Part shown: piece after piece, positions 16,972-27,066 of the stretch
Layout: every line of letters begins with the position of its first letter
Position numbering within the stretch: position 1 is the stretch's first letter
Source: Gammaproteobacteria bacterium
Lineage (GTDB): Bacteria; Actinomycetota; Acidimicrobiia; Spongiisociales; UBA4744
Assembly: GCA_011682695.1 (NCBI GenBank)
Contig: JAACED010000014.1
Location: 1 to 64,000 of the forward strand
Length of the DNA: 64,000 nucleotides
Reading direction: 5' to 3'
Program-made: the position numbers and the translations under genes
The notes under the pieces: model-generated
The model's database searches: none
The model's input: only the letters and a program-made list of their open reading frames with translations
Told to the model about the DNA's origin: nothing

Positions 16972-17985
16972 CTACAGCAGTAGCTCTGCGATCTGCACCG
17001 TGTTCAGTGCAGCACCCTTGCGAAGGTTGTCAGAGACGCACCAGAGATTCAACCCTCCCGGTGTCCCGAGCGTCTCCCGTATTCGGCCGACAAGGGTCTC
17101 GTCACGTCCGGCAGAGTCCAGAGGCGTCGGCACCCGGTCCGACCAAACCTCCACGCCGGGGGCCTCTTCGAGAAGCCGGGTCGCTTCCTCCACTCCCAGT
17201 GGCCGCGAGAACATGAGCGTGGCCGTGATGCCGTGGCCCACCATCACCGGCACCCGCACACATGTCGGTTCGACCCGCAACTCGGGAAGATCGAGAATCT
17301 TGCGGCTCTCATTCACCAGCTTCCACTCTTCATCGGTGTAGCCGGCATCTGCCTCATTGCCCGCGAACGGCAATGCGTTGAATCCGATTGGTCGCACATA
17401 CACGTCACCGCCAGGATCTTTCCATCCGCCGCCGGAAAGGGCATCGAGGTCCTCACCGAGCTCGGCCAACTGGCGGGTCAGTTCGTTGATGCCCTGCTGG
17501 CCGGAACCCGACACGGCCTGGTAGGAACTCACCACCATTGATTCGATACCGGCTGCTCTGTGCAGCGGAGCGACGGCCATCATCAGCCCCATCGTCGTGC
17601 AGTTCGGATTGGCGATGATCCCCCGATGCCTCTTCGCCGCGGCATCGTTCACGCCCACCACCACGAGCGGGACCTCCGGATCCATCCTGAAGGCCGACGA
17701 GTTGTCGACGACGACCGCTCCGGCATGGGCAAACGCAGGAGCGTACGTCCGCGATCGGGATCCTCCTGCCGAGAACAGGGCAACGTCGATACCGGCCGGG
17801 TCCGCCTTGTCCAGATCTTCGATTTCGACCTCACCCCACGCGGTTTCCACGACTCGTCCGGCAGAACGACTGCTGGCCATCAGCCGCAACTCCGACAGTG
17901 GGAAGCCTCGTTCCTCCAGGATCGAGACCATCGCCCTCCCCACAGCGCCCGTCGCTCCGACGACAGCGGTTCGCACGCTACCCAT
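16972..17985 (-). CDS. asd: Aspartate-semialdehyde dehydrogenase
   Basis: This 337-residue cytosolic enzyme reduces aspartyl phosphate to aspartate semialdehyde with NADPH, the second step towards lysine, threonine, methionine and diaminopimelate. The nucleotide-binding [10 protein letters not shown] lies at the N-terminus. The catalytic Cys is in [11 protein letters not shown], and the substrate-binding VPVMVGHG lies in the C-terminal domain. The gene overlaps the 3' end of lysC by 8 bases and has GGAGG 7 nt before its ATG, so translation is coupled. Family assignment is secure. Confidence 0.96.
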   Translation of the reverse strand: MGSVRTAVVGATGAVGRAMVSILEERGFPLSELRLMASSRSAGRVVETAWGEVEIEDLDKADPAGIDVALFSAGGSRSRTYAPAFAHAGAVVVDNSSAFRMDPEVPLVVVGVNDAAAKRHRGIIANPNCTTMGLMMAVAPLHRAAGIESMVVSSYQAVSGSGQQGINELTRQLAELGEDLDALSGGGWKDPGGDVYVRPIGFNALPFAGNEADAGYTDEEWKLVNESRKILDLPELRVEPTCVRVPVMVGHGITATLMFSRPLGVEEATRLLEEAPGVEVWSDRVPTPLDSAGRDETLVGRIRETLGTPGGLNLWCVSDNLRKGAALNTVQIAELLL

Positions 17986-19198
17986 CGGATTCCTCCTCGA
18001 TAAAGGCCCTGTGCAGAGCCCGCACGGCCTGCTCGACCTGACCTTCTCGAATCACACACGAGATCCGGATGCTCGACGTCGAGATCATCTCGATGTTGAT
18101 GCCGTGATCGGCCAAGACCTTGAACATGCGCGCGGCAATGCCCGGGTTCGACCGCATCCCCACTCCGACGACGGAAACGCGGCCGATCTCGAGGTCTACC
18201 AGCACCGCTTTGGCGCCCACCTCTCGGGCAACCTCACGCGCGGTCTCCTCTGCAACGGCGACTCCGCCTTTGGGAATCGTGAAGCTGATGTCGGTCGTTC
18301 CATCGTGCGATACGTTCTGCACGATCATGTCGACATTCACCCCACGGTCGGCAAGAGGTGCAAACACCGAGGCGGCGACTCCCGGACGGTCGGGGACGCC
18401 AACGATGGTGACTTTTGTCTCTGCTGTGTCGTGAGAAATCCCACGAACGATCGCTTGCTCCATTGTGGCCTCCTTCACCCAGGAACCCTGCCCATCATGA
18501 AACGACGAACGAACATGCAACGGTATACCGAACCGCTGCGCAACCTCCACAGATCGCGCCATCAACACCTTCGCACCGGTCGATGCCAACTCGAGCATCT
18601 CCTCGAACGTGATCTCATCGAGCTTCCGAGCAGCAGGGACCAGCCGAGGGTCGGCGGTGAATACCCCGTCCACATCCGTGTAGATCTCACACACATCGGC
18701 ATGGTTCGCTGCAGCGAGCGCCACGGCTGTCGTGTCCGTACCGCCCCGTCCAAGTGTTGTCACATCTTTGGACTCCGGATCGACTCCCTGGAACCCGGCA
18801 ACGATGACGACTTTCCCCTCTCCGAGGCTCTCCACGACACGGAAACCACGAATCTCCTGGATCTTTGCTCCTCCGTGACGCGAATCGGTCAGGATTCCCG
18901 CCTGTGAACCGGTGAAACTGACGGCCTCGATCCCCTCGGCATGGATCGCCATCGCGAGCAGCGACATTGCGATTCGCTCACCGGCACTCAGCAGCATGTC
19001 CATTTCGCGCCCGGGTGGATCGGGATGCACCTGGTTGGCAAGGTCGATCAAGTCGTCGGTCGATGACCCCATCGCGGACACGACGACGAGCACCTCGTTG
19101 CCGGCACGTTTCGTCGCGGCGACCCGGGCGGCGACCCGCCGAATCCGCTCCGCGTCCGCCACCGACGTTCCACCGAACTTTTGAACATACAGGCCCAT
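17978..19198 (-). CDS. lysC: Aspartate kinase
   Basis: This 406-residue kinase phosphorylates aspartate as the first committed step of the aspartate family. The [13 protein letters not shown] substrate motif opens the protein, and [16 protein letters not shown] is the conserved nucleotide-site region. Two ACT domains occupy about residues 265-400 ([14 protein letters not shown] and [16 protein letters not shown]) and give feedback inhibition by lysine and/or threonine. A TACACT -10 box lies at 19208-19213, 10 nt before the ATG, so the mRNA leader would be very short. No lysine riboswitch is present. A nested palindrome occupies the region just upstream. Confidence 0.96.
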   Translation of the reverse strand: MGLYVQKFGGTSVADAERIRRVAARVAATKRAGNEVLVVVSAMGSSTDDLIDLANQVHPDPPGREMDMLLSAGERIAMSLLAMAIHAEGIEAVSFTGSQAGILTDSRHGGAKIQEIRGFRVVESLGEGKVVIVAGFQGVDPESKDVTTLGRGGTDTTAVALAAANHADVCEIYTDVDGVFTADPRLVPAARKLDEITFEEMLELASTGAKVLMARSVEVAQRFGIPLHVRSSFHDGQGSWVKEATMEQAIVRGISHDTAETKVTIVGVPDRPGVAASVFAPLADRGVNVDMIVQNVSHDGTTDISFTIPKGGVAVAEETAREVAREVGAKAVLVDLEIGRVSVVGVGMRSNPGIAARMFKVLADHGINIEMISTSSIRISCVIREGQVEQAVRALHRAFIEEESDG

Positions 19199-19226
19199 GT
19201 CGCGCAGGGAGTGTACTGGCCAAACT

Positions 19227-19277
19227 CCCGAACCCAGGGCTCAGGGGTACCCCACGGGTACCTACGAGCCCTGGGTT
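19227..19277. repeat. Nested palindromic element, family R2 copy 1
   Basis: Perfect 14-bp outer arms (19227-19240 and 19264-19277, CGAACCCAGGGCTC) enclose 23 bases that contain GGGTACCCC and GGGTACC. The centre matches the element at 57382-57404 at 20 of 23 positions. It lies between the divergent lysC and cyclophilin genes, close to where the lysC -35 should be. Confidence 0.75.
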
Positions 19278-19331
19278 CGCCGTTCTGTCGGCCGGAAACG
19301 TTGCCCGCCGAGGCACTAGCATCGCTCCGTC

Positions 19332-20183
19332 ATGCCAAGCGAGAAACGCGATCGTCAGCACCGCAACCGGGAAGAGAAACGGAAACGTCTGCAAAGAGCC
19401 CGCCGAAACGCGCTCCTGAAACGGCGTTTCATCCAGAGCATCTGGATTGCGGCATTCGTGATGGCCGTCGTTACCCTCTCGAATCTGACCAGGGGATCGG
19501 ACGCGACCACCACGACCACCTCGACGCAATCGTCATCCACGACGATCGCCGAGCCGACGACAGACACGACCGCTCCCTCAGCCCTTGGTCCCGCCTACGA
19601 GGCGTTCCGAGGCCAGCAGGTGGCCTGTGGTGCAACTGCTCCACCACCCGCACGGCAGATGCAGTTCGATGCCCCGGACGACCAGCAGATCGACCCTGCT
19701 GCGATCGTGACCGCCACGGTTGCGACATCTTGCGGTGACATCGTCATCCATCTGGATCCCACGGCCGCTCCACAGACGGTCAACTCGTTCGTGTTCCTCG
19801 CCCGACAGGGCTTTTTCGACGGAACCGTCTTTCATCGCATCGTCCCTGGTTTCGTGATCCAGGGTGGCGACCCGACAGCAGTCGGCACCGGTGGGCCCGG
19901 CTATACGATCGCCGACGAGTTCCCGCCGGCAGGTTTCGCCTACGATCGCGGTGTCGTCGCCATGGCCAATTCGGGACCCGACTCCACGGGAAGTCAGTTC
20001 TTCGTCGTGCTCGACGACACGAGCCTCCAACCCGGATTCTCGCTGCTTGGCACGGTCCTCGACGGTGATACCACCCTCGATGCGATCGCGGCGGTTCCGG
20101 TCGGTCCCTCGGCGTCAGGCGAGAACAGCAACCCCCTGGAGACCGTCTACATCAACACGGTGACGATCAACATCACCGGCTGA
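19332..20183 (+). CDS. Membrane-anchored peptidyl-prolyl cis-trans isomerase (cyclophilin type)
   Basis: This 283-residue protein has a very basic N-terminal 30 residues and one membrane segment (SIWIAAFVMAVVTL). A Thr-rich linker and an extracytoplasmic cyclophilin domain (about 115-283) follow. Cyclophilin motifs are clear: FHRIVPGFVIQGGDP, GPDSTGSQFFVVLDDT and FSLLGTVLDG. The domain would assist folding of exported proteins. TAGCAT lies 9 nt before the ATG, suggesting a near-leaderless transcript divergent from lysC. Confidence 0.92.
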   Translation: MPSEKRDRQHRNREEKRKRLQRARRNALLKRRFIQSIWIAAFVMAVVTLSNLTRGSDATTTTTSTQSSSTTIAEPTTDTTAPSALGPAYEAFRGQQVACGATAPPPARQMQFDAPDDQQIDPAAIVTATVATSCGDIVIHLDPTAAPQTVNSFVFLARQGFFDGTVFHRIVPGFVIQGGDPTAVGTGGPGYTIADEFPPAGFAYDRGVVAMANSGPDSTGSQFFVVLDDTSLQPGFSLLGTVLDGDTTLDAIAAVPVGPSASGENSNPLETVYINTVTINITG

Positions 20184-20257
20184 CCTTCCACCTCACTGGC
20201 CCCATCTTGAGCCACGCAGGCATGGACTCGGCGAACTCTCCAGGTACGCTCACCTCG

Positions 20258-21106
20258 ATGGCAGTGGATCTGCACACACACAGCTTCTTCTCCGATGGGA
20301 GCGACTCGCCGACCGACGTCGTCCATGGTGCTTCTGAGGCCGGCCTCACGGCTGTTGCACTCACGGATCACGACACCCTCGAAGGCATACCTGAGGCGCA
20401 CCAGGCTGCCGACCAAGAGGGCGTAGAACTCGTGCCCGGAGTTGAGATCTCCTGCGAATGGACACCGGGCACCATGCACATGGTCGCGCTCTTCCTCGAC
20501 GCAGGGCCCGGACCCCTCCAAGACGAACTCGCCAACATCCAACGCGGGCGAGATGTCCGCAATCACACGATTGTCGAACGTCTTCAAGACCTCGGTATCG
20601 ACATCACCTACAAAGAAGTGGCACTGGAGGCCGGCATGGGTGTCGTCGGCCGTCCCCACTTCGCCGCCGTCCTGGTCCGCAAAGGCATCGTCGACGACAT
20701 CAACAGCGCATTCTGCGAATTACTGGCAGACGGCAAGCCGGCCTACGTGAGCCAAAAGCGGCTCACTCCCGAGAACGCCATCGGGCTCACAAAAGCGTCG
20801 GGTGCCGTGTCGGTCCTCGCGCATCCCCACACTCTCGGACACAACACGGCCGACGAGTTCGCACGCACATTCCGATGGCTTCGGTCGGTCGGGCTCGTCG
20901 GACTCGAGGCCTATTGCGCCGAGTACCAGCCCGACGAGCGTTTGGAACTCGCATCGGTGGCACGGAGCCACGGTCTCATACCGTCAGGGGGATCCGACTA
21001 CCACGGCTCGTACCTACCCGGTGTGCGGGTCGGAAGAGGGCATGGGGACTTGCGGGTACCGGCAGAGCTGCTCGAAGAACTGCGTGCAGCTCGGGGCACC
21101 CCATGA
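20258..21106 (+). CDS. PHP-domain phosphoesterase
   Basis: This metal-dependent phosphoesterase of about 282 residues belongs to the PHP superfamily. Four PHP metal motifs are visible: DLHTHSFFSDGSDSP, ALTDHDTLEG, PGVEIS and LAHPHTLG, ending in GGSDYHGSY. The size and arrangement match the TrpH/YciV branch, which includes RNase AM and 3',5'-nucleotide bisphosphatase activities. The ATG at 20258 starts right at the first motif; an upstream in-frame ATG at 20207 adds 17 unconserved residues. The stop overlaps the murJ ATG by four bases (ATGA), so the two are co-translated. The physiological substrate is not certain. Confidence 0.88.
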   Translation: MAVDLHTHSFFSDGSDSPTDVVHGASEAGLTAVALTDHDTLEGIPEAHQAADQEGVELVPGVEISCEWTPGTMHMVALFLDAGPGPLQDELANIQRGRDVRNHTIVERLQDLGIDITYKEVALEAGMGVVGRPHFAAVLVRKGIVDDINSAFCELLADGKPAYVSQKRLTPENAIGLTKASGAVSVLAHPHTLGHNTADEFARTFRWLRSVGLVGLEAYCAEYQPDERLELASVARSHGLIPSGGSDYHGSYLPGVRVGRGHGDLRVPAELLEELRAARGTP

Positions 21107-22659
21107 GCGGCACGCGCCTCGGCAAGGCTGCCCTGATCGTCTCCGGCGGCATCCTGCTTTCCCGCCTCCTCGGATTCCTCCGCACCATGACGCTCGCCGG
21201 GATCCTGGGGTCGACACGCGCTGCGGATCTGTTCCAGGATGCCTTCACGATTCCTGACATCCTGTTCTATCTGATGGCCGGCGGGTTCCTCAGTATCACC
21301 TTCATTCCGATCCTGTCACGTCACCTGGCAGCAGGAGACGAACGGGAAGGGTGGCGATCCTTCGCTGCGGTCTTTCGTCCAGTGGCCATCACGATGACGG
21401 TGCTCACCGTGATTGCGATGATCGCCGCTCGTCCCATCGTCTCCGTCGTCTTCCCGAAATTCACGGCTGCGGAACTCGACGAACTCGCTCACCTGATGCG
21501 CATCGTGTTCCCGGCCCAGATCTTCTTCGTTCTCGGGTCGCTGTTCATGGCCGTTCAGTACACCCACAAACGATTCGTCATACCGATCCTGGCTCCCCTG
21601 GTCTACAACACCATGATCATCGCCGGCGGACTGCTCGCATGGCGGGCGGGCGACACGTCCGCAGAGGGGTTCATATGGGGAGCTCTCGCCGGGGCAGCGA
21701 TCGGGAACTTCGGACTCCAATGGTATGGGGCGCACCGTCTCGGCCTCCGATGGGAGCGCGGCGTTCCCTGGAATCACCCCGCTTTGAAGGAATACCTGCT
21801 GATGGCGCTGCCACTCATGCTCGGACAGTCGGTCGCCGTCCTCGATGAGCAGTTCCTCAAGTTCTTCGGCCAGCTCGCACAAGCCGGGTCCACCGGTCTG
21901 CTCGCCTATGCCAGGCGCATCAACATGCTCCCTGTGGGAATGATCGCCCAGGCCGCCGGTGTCGCCGCGTATCCGTTCTTGGCGAGCCTGTTCACAGAAG
22001 GGCGCATTCGTGAGTTTCGCCAGACGGTCACTCGCGCGCTGCGGTACGGCATCTTCTTCGGATGTGCGGCGGCCGCCGCCGCTGCCGGAGCAGCGCTGCC
22101 CGCCATCCGCATCGCCTATCAGCGCGGCCGATTTGGACCGGACGACACCCTGGTAACCGCCAGTCTCCTGGCCCTCTACGCGCTGAGTATCCCGTTCTGG
22201 GCAATCCACCAGATCTATGCCAGAGCCTTCTACGCACAACGTCGCATGTGGATTCCCGTCGGAGTCGGCACCGCGGCGACCGCGGTCGCGATACCCCTCT
22301 ACATGTGGCTCTTCCACATCATGAACATCCGAGGCCTCGCCCTCGCCAGCACCCTCTCGATCGCCATCTACGCCATTGCACTCGCGTCGATCTGGTATGT
22401 CCGCAATGGAGTCGAAGATCTGAGACCGGTTCTTGACACAGCCTGGCGGAGCACAGCCGCCGGCGTCGTGGCCGGCCTCTCCACCTGGGGTGTGGTCAGG
22501 CTCATCACCGGCAGTTCCGTACCTGATGCAGCCGTCTCCCTCGGCGCTCTCGCCACCGGCGCTCTCGTCGTCGTCCTCGTCTACGCGGGCGTTGCACAAC
22601 TCCTCGGCAGCAGAGAGCTGGCGAAGCTGCTGCACAGGAAGCGGGTGAGCGGACGGTAG
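21103..22659 (+). CDS. murJ: Lipid II flippase MurJ
   Basis: This 518-residue polytopic protein of the MVF/MOP superfamily moves lipid II across the membrane for peptidoglycan synthesis. About 13-14 hydrophobic segments are evident. The N-terminal SGGILLSRLLGFLRTM and AFTIPDILFYLMAGG are MurJ hallmarks. Unlike many actinobacterial MurJ (MviN) proteins, it has no C-terminal pseudokinase or FHA extension. It is translationally coupled to the PHP gene by an ATGA overlap; the much longer open frame upstream is antiframe sequence of that gene. Confidence 0.93.
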   Translation: MSGTRLGKAALIVSGGILLSRLLGFLRTMTLAGILGSTRAADLFQDAFTIPDILFYLMAGGFLSITFIPILSRHLAAGDEREGWRSFAAVFRPVAITMTVLTVIAMIAARPIVSVVFPKFTAAELDELAHLMRIVFPAQIFFVLGSLFMAVQYTHKRFVIPILAPLVYNTMIIAGGLLAWRAGDTSAEGFIWGALAGAAIGNFGLQWYGAHRLGLRWERGVPWNHPALKEYLLMALPLMLGQSVAVLDEQFLKFFGQLAQAGSTGLLAYARRINMLPVGMIAQAAGVAAYPFLASLFTEGRIREFRQTVTRALRYGIFFGCAAAAAAAGAALPAIRIAYQRGRFGPDDTLVTASLLALYALSIPFWAIHQIYARAFYAQRRMWIPVGVGTAATAVAIPLYMWLFHIMNIRGLALASTLSIAIYAIALASIWYVRNGVEDLRPVLDTAWRSTAAGVVAGLSTWGVVRLITGSSVPDAAVSLGALATGALVVVLVYAGVAQLLGSRELAKLLHRKRVSGR

Positions 22660-22852
22660 CCAGTCCCGGGTTGCGGTGGTGGCGACACGGTGTCACGTGA
22701 CAGGACGTATTCCGTACCGCAACCGCGTACACAGCCAGACCGCGAGACGAAGATACATCGCGTTCTGAGAAGCAAAGGTCAAGACTGCGAAGCGCCGGCA
22801 GGTGCCAAGAGACACCGAGACCCCACTACAGACGGCGCGTTCACCGCCGGGA

Positions 22853-24259
22853 TCACGACACCTCTCGCGACAGGTTGCCAACCCCCGTGCGCTGCATGTC
22901 ACCCCAGACCTTCCGCCGCGGATTCCAAAACATCGCACGAACCCGCCACCAGACCGTTCGCTGCCGCAGCCCCAGCTGCTCTCCCACCGAGTAGACCAGC
23001 AGCCGCCACGCCTCTCCGGGACCTTCGTAGTATCCGAAGCGCTCGTCGAGGATCAGTCCAATCAGCGAGTTCGCCGTGCCGATCGCCAGGGCAACCAGGA
23101 TGAGTGGAATCGCTATCTCCAGGTTGAGCAACCCGAGCGCGAGCGATGCAGGTACAACCACCCAACCGATCACTTCGACGATCGGTGCAAGGAACTCGAA
23201 TGCGACGAATGATGGCCAGGCGATCATCCCGATGATGCCGTATCGCGGATTGAACAGCATCCCCCGGTACTGCCACACGACCTGCATCAGTCCGCGATGC
23301 CAGCGAATCCGTTGCTTGCGCAGCACCTCTCTTGTCGTCGGCACCTCCGTCCATGCAACGGCATCAGGCGCGTAGACGATCCGGTATGGCTTCCGCTGCT
23401 TGCGGTAGTACCGATGCAGCCGCATCGTCAGTTCCATGTCCTCACCGAGATGTCCCTGTTGGTAGCCACCTACGTCGACCACGGCTTCCTTCTTGAAGAT
23501 CCCGAACGCACCCGACACGATCAACAGAGACCCGAGTGCCGACCACGCTGGGCGTGCAGCGAGAAACGAGCGGATGTACTCGACGACCTGGACCATCTCG
23601 ATCGGCCGCTTGGGAAGTGACACGTTTGTAACCCTCCCGCGTCGAACCTCACATCCGTTGAGCGGACGGACGTTGCCGCCGACGGCCACCGTCCGGGCGC
23701 GATCCTCGACGAAATGTCGGACCGCGCGAAGTAGACATTCCTCATCGAGCACCATGTCGGCATCGGTGGCCATCACATAGGGACACCGCGAGACGTTGAT
23801 GCCGGCGTTGATTGCATCTCCCTTGCCACCGTTGTCTTTGTCGACCACGACGATCGGCAGGGGGAGCCGGGAACGATAGGTACGCCGGACGGGCTGGGTC
23901 TCGAGACGGGCACGGTACGGGGTATCGACCGGCTCCATGCGGAACTCGTCGATGAGCTGCTGCAACGTGTCGTCGGTGCTCCCGTCATTGACAACGATGA
24001 TTTCCTTCTTGGCGTACTTGAGCATTGCCATCGAGCGCACCGATTCCGCGATGCCGGCAGCCTCGTTGTACGCGGGGATGATGATCGATACGGGCGGAGT
24101 CGTGTCCGAGCTGAGCATGTCGTGGATGCGCCCAAACCGGGAAGAGAACTGGTCGGCGCGCAGCGCACGGTAGGAAATGAACGCGAGGATGACCAGCTGC
24201 AGTTCCATAATGATGAAATACAGAAGCACCGCATAGTTGAACACCTCAACGAAATTCAT
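22853..24259 (-). CDS. Processive family 2 glycosyltransferase (polysaccharide synthase)
   Basis: This membrane protein is about 468 residues. One N-terminal hydrophobic segment is followed by a GT-A domain (PVSIIIPAYNEAAGIAES, VVNDGSTDDTL) with DxD at MATDADMV. A QxxRW-like KQRIRWHRG motif marks processive beta-glycan synthases such as cellulose, hyaluronan, chitin and PNAG synthases. Three or four C-terminal membrane segments complete the topology. AGGAGG lies just before the ATG, which overlaps the stop of the HEAT-repeat gene by four bases. No PilZ domain is present. With its neighbours it suggests secretion of a linear polysaccharide; the sugar is unknown. Confidence 0.88.
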   Translation of the reverse strand: MNFVEVFNYAVLLYFIIMELQLVILAFISYRALRADQFSSRFGRIHDMLSSDTTPPVSIIIPAYNEAAGIAESVRSMAMLKYAKKEIIVVNDGSTDDTLQQLIDEFRMEPVDTPYRARLETQPVRRTYRSRLPLPIVVVDKDNGGKGDAINAGINVSRCPYVMATDADMVLDEECLLRAVRHFVEDRARTVAVGGNVRPLNGCEVRRGRVTNVSLPKRPIEMVQVVEYIRSFLAARPAWSALGSLLIVSGAFGIFKKEAVVDVGGYQQGHLGEDMELTMRLHRYYRKQRKPYRIVYAPDAVAWTEVPTTREVLRKQRIRWHRGLMQVVWQYRGMLFNPRYGIIGMIAWPSFVAFEFLAPIVEVIGWVVVPASLALGLLNLEIAIPLILVALAIGTANSLIGLILDERFGYYEGPGEAWRLLVYSVGEQLGLRQRTVWWRVRAMFWNPRRKVWGDMQRTGVGNLSREVS

Positions 24260-25356
24260 CCAGCCTCCTCCACCGCCGTATCGTCCGGCGCAAACGAGTC
24301 CACGGCAGGGAGATTCCCGCTCAACATCAGCTGCTCTCTCGCTACATCGCGAGCGAAGCGGTCCTGGTCGTCTTGGGCGTCGATCAGAGCCTGCCTGCCA
24401 CCTGGGATCATCGCAAGCGCCTCGGCAGCATTGCGACGCACCCACCACTTCGGGTCTCGGAGAGCTTCGACCAGCACCTCGACGGCTTGAGGGTCCATCC
24501 GGTCGCCAAGCGCCTTGACCGCCTGGGCACGAACTTCCCACACAGGATCGGTCGCGGCGCTCATCAACGCGGGAACACACTGTGGCGTACCGGCGGTTCC
24601 CAGTGCGGCGGCTGCCCGGATTCTCAGCTCATCATCTCCACTCTCCAGAGCACTCATCAAAGCCGGCTCTGCAGCCACATCACCAATGGAGCCGAGCACC
24701 CTTGCGATCAGCGGCAGCCGACGGCCGGAGCGCTCCACGGTCGGGTCGGTCGAGGTGAGATGCCCAGCCAGAACGGGTACGGAGACCGAACCGAACTTCA
24801 CGAGAGAATCGGCGATCCTGCTGGCGTTCCATTCCGTTTCCTGTTCCAGCAGTTTGACGAGTGGCTCCACCGCCCGCGGATCTTTCAGCCCGGCCAGAGC
24901 ATCGGCGGCTTGCACCCGAACCTCCGGGACGCTATCACCGAGAGCTGCCAGCAAGGCATCCGCTGTGGTCGGGTCGGCAAGTTCTGTAAGGGCACCGGCT
25001 GCGACGACCCTCCGCTCTCTGCGTCGGGATCTCTCCAGGTCCCGGACAAAACGCTCGACGATGCCGAGGTCCCTCGCTATCCGCAGGAGGTTGGCTCGTT
25101 CGGCGCCTTGTACGGACCGCAGGAAATCCAGGAGCGTTTCGAGGAACACTCGATCCTCGGCCCAGGAGCGGAGCGTGTGCAGCGGATAGCCGGACCGCGT
25201 CACGATCTCGCTGAGTGCTCCGATGTAGGAGGCGCGGCGAAACTGGTCGAAGCGCCCTTTGAAATGACCGATCACCTTGGTCGCGAACAGCCACACTGCG
25301 ATCAGACCCGAGGATATGACCACGACCAAGAGCACCGGCACCAACTGCGTACTCAT
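24256..25356 (-). CDS. Membrane-anchored HEAT-repeat protein
   Basis: This protein is about 366 residues. One N-terminal membrane segment (VLLVVVISSGLIAVWLFA) is followed by a long array of HEAT/PBS-type alpha repeats from about residue 115 to the end, for example VPEVRVQAADALAGLKD and DPKWWVRRNAAEALAMIPGG. Such arrays are protein-binding scaffolds. The gene immediately precedes the glycosyltransferase and overlaps it by four bases, so the product probably anchors or regulates the synthase at the membrane. The ATG at 25356 places the membrane segment at the N-terminus. Confidence 0.87.
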   Translation of the reverse strand: MSTQLVPVLLVVVISSGLIAVWLFATKVIGHFKGRFDQFRRASYIGALSEIVTRSGYPLHTLRSWAEDRVFLETLLDFLRSVQGAERANLLRIARDLGIVERFVRDLERSRRRERRVVAAGALTELADPTTADALLAALGDSVPEVRVQAADALAGLKDPRAVEPLVKLLEQETEWNASRIADSLVKFGSVSVPVLAGHLTSTDPTVERSGRRLPLIARVLGSIGDVAAEPALMSALESGDDELRIRAAAALGTAGTPQCVPALMSAATDPVWEVRAQAVKALGDRMDPQAVEVLVEALRDPKWWVRRNAAEALAMIPGGRQALIDAQDDQDRFARDVAREQLMLSGNLPAVDSFAPDDTAVEEAG

Positions 25357-25510
25357 CGTTCGGCTCTCATTCACCCATAACGTCGGCCGCAAAGCACGGC
25401 GAGTTAAACGGTTCAAGCAATCGGAAGGTGCCACCTGCCCTGTGGCCTTCGGAAGTCGCCGGTGGCCATCGATCGAATTCGGCAGGTCCGCCGCTCCTAC
25501 CGGTGCCGTG

Positions 25511-25897
25511 CTACCCCTCGAGACTCAGGCCGGCAGCCCGCAGCTGCACGCGCACACGAGCAAGGACTTCCCGTACGTTGAACGGCTTGCGCACGAAGTC
25601 GACAGCACCGAGGTCGAGACAGGCGACGATGTCCTCTTCACTTGTGAGACCGGAGAGCATGATGACCGGAAGATCGACACCGTCATCCGACCACCTCTGA
25701 AGTACTTCCGCTCCCAACAGCCCCGGCATCACCTGATCGAGAAGCGCAAGGTCGAACTCGCCGCTCTTACCCATTTCATACGCGTCGATGCCGTCATAGA
25801 CGGCAGTCACCCGCGCGCCGGAGGCTTCGAGACTCCTGGAGACGAGCATCGAGACGACCCGGTCGTCTTCAGCAACGAGGATTCTTGCTGCGCTCAT
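25511..25897 (-). CDS. Stand-alone response regulator receiver domain
   Basis: This single CheY-like receiver of 128 residues has no output domain. The acidic pair is in VAEDDRVVS, the phospho-acceptor Asp in LALLDQVMPG, the switch Ser in VIMLSG and the conserved Lys in FVRKPFN. It must act by protein contact. It lies 154 nt upstream of the HEAT-repeat gene, on the same strand as the polysaccharide locus, so it is a plausible signal input to the HEAT scaffold and synthase. No histidine kinase is adjacent. Confidence 0.9.
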   Translation of the reverse strand: MSAARILVAEDDRVVSMLVSRSLEASGARVTAVYDGIDAYEMGKSGEFDLALLDQVMPGLLGAEVLQRWSDDGVDLPVIMLSGLTSEEDIVACLDLGAVDFVRKPFNVREVLARVRVQLRAAGLSLEG

Positions 25898-25959
25898 GCT
25901 GGTTGATCACCATAGCTGCGCAACGGGCCACTTACGACCTTCCCGGAGGCACTCCTGCT

Positions 25960-27018
25960 TCAACCGTTTCCTGCTGCTCCAACCAGCCAGGTTACGACCG
26001 GAATGTAGGCACGGTAGAAGAATGCCGAATCCACGGTCTGCGGCAGCCACCTCACCACAGCTGCACTTCCTGCGACACTCCGCAGGGGAAACGATACCGC
26101 CGCTTCGCTCACGTCACCGGCAATGTATATCGTCCGTTCGCCCCGAATGATCATCGGCGCGCTGGTTGGCAGCCCGCGGTGCTCGAGGGCGACCGCTCCC
26201 GAGGAGGTCACGGGAAACTCCAACCACGCATCGACGGTGCCCTTCGCTTCGACGATCTCGAACCAGTTGCCAAAAGGAACGTCGAAGTCCTGCCCTTGGG
26301 GAGTCTGCCCTGTGACCCGTGGGAAGTTCCCGGTGAGTTCCGCTCCCGACAGTACGAACCTGTCGTTCTTCGAAACCATGACGATGCCGCTCCCCGCGTA
26401 GTCCCAGTCACCGGTCCGCAACGACTCCGGTACGGTCGACAGATCGTCGAACCAGCGTCCCGACCATCCGCTCGACTCGACCGAGAACAGGGTTTCGAGC
26501 CTCTCCCTCGCCTCGACAGGAGTCGGATCGCCAAGAATCTGCGTCTCCCCGTAGAGCCACGTCCCCTGTTCGTGCCAGCCGAAGATGCGTTCGACGTCGG
26601 AGGTTTCGAGTCGGCCCGAGACCCGTTGGTGCCCCTGGGGATCGACTGCGCCATCATCGTTGACGTACACGCCGTAGGCGTCGACCAGCATCACGAGATC
26701 GGGCCTCATGCTCGGCCACTGACCGATCGGCGAACCCCCGGGAGCAGAACCGATGTAACCCTCACTTACCGAGAAGGGGACCTTCAGCGAATGAAGGACG
26801 AGACCCAGGGCCTGGTGCTCACGATACGAGTCGTCGAGCACCGTCTGGTCGAAAACGACCAACGAGAGATCACGAACCGGTCGGCTGCTCCATATCGCCC
26901 ATCCCACCGATGGCCATGCCAGCACAGGAACCAGCACGAACACGACGATGGACGTGATCAGCCGGTGGTAACGACGCTGTGAGCGCGACAACCCGGTTTC
27001 GGCAGGACGATCCCTCAT
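25960..27018 (-). CDS. Exported membrane-anchored protein of unknown function
   Basis: I do not recognise this protein of about 352 residues. It has a basic N-terminus, one membrane segment (ITSIVVFVLVPVLAWPSVGWAIW) and a large extracytoplasmic domain of mixed alpha/beta character. Repeated Asp-rich strands (RPDLVMLVDAYGVYVNDDG) and a C-terminal hydrophobic stretch are visible. Some periplasmic proteins of exopolysaccharide loci, including deacetylase-like ones, look broadly similar, but I see no deacetylase metal motif. Only 62 nt separate it from the receiver gene, with HEAT and GT2 genes beyond; membership of the polysaccharide operon is inference. The ATG at 27018 has only a weak ribosome site. 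Confidence 0.72.
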   Translation of the reverse strand: MRDRPAETGLSRSQRRYHRLITSIVVFVLVPVLAWPSVGWAIWSSRPVRDLSLVVFDQTVLDDSYREHQALGLVLHSLKVPFSVSEGYIGSAPGGSPIGQWPSMRPDLVMLVDAYGVYVNDDGAVDPQGHQRVSGRLETSDVERIFGWHEQGTWLYGETQILGDPTPVEARERLETLFSVESSGWSGRWFDDLSTVPESLRTGDWDYAGSGIVMVSKNDRFVLSGAELTGNFPRVTGQTPQGQDFDVPFGNWFEIVEAKGTVDAWLEFPVTSSGAVALEHRGLPTSAPMIIRGERTIYIAGDVSEAAVSFPLRSVAGSAAVVRWLPQTVDSAFFYRAYIPVVTWLVGAAGNG

Positions 27019-27066
27019 CTCTCTACTTTCGACCTGGCCACCGATTAGTTGAGCAAACCGTCTCTG

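Noticed and set aside
19199-19331. Lysine riboswitch before lysC
   Set aside because: The gap is too short, and its only structure is the palindromic R2 element; a -10 box sits 10 nt before the ATG.
21316-22635. A 439-codon open frame opposite murJ
   Set aside because: It is a composition shadow of murJ, rich in Gly, Glu and Asp, without secondary-structure or motif support.
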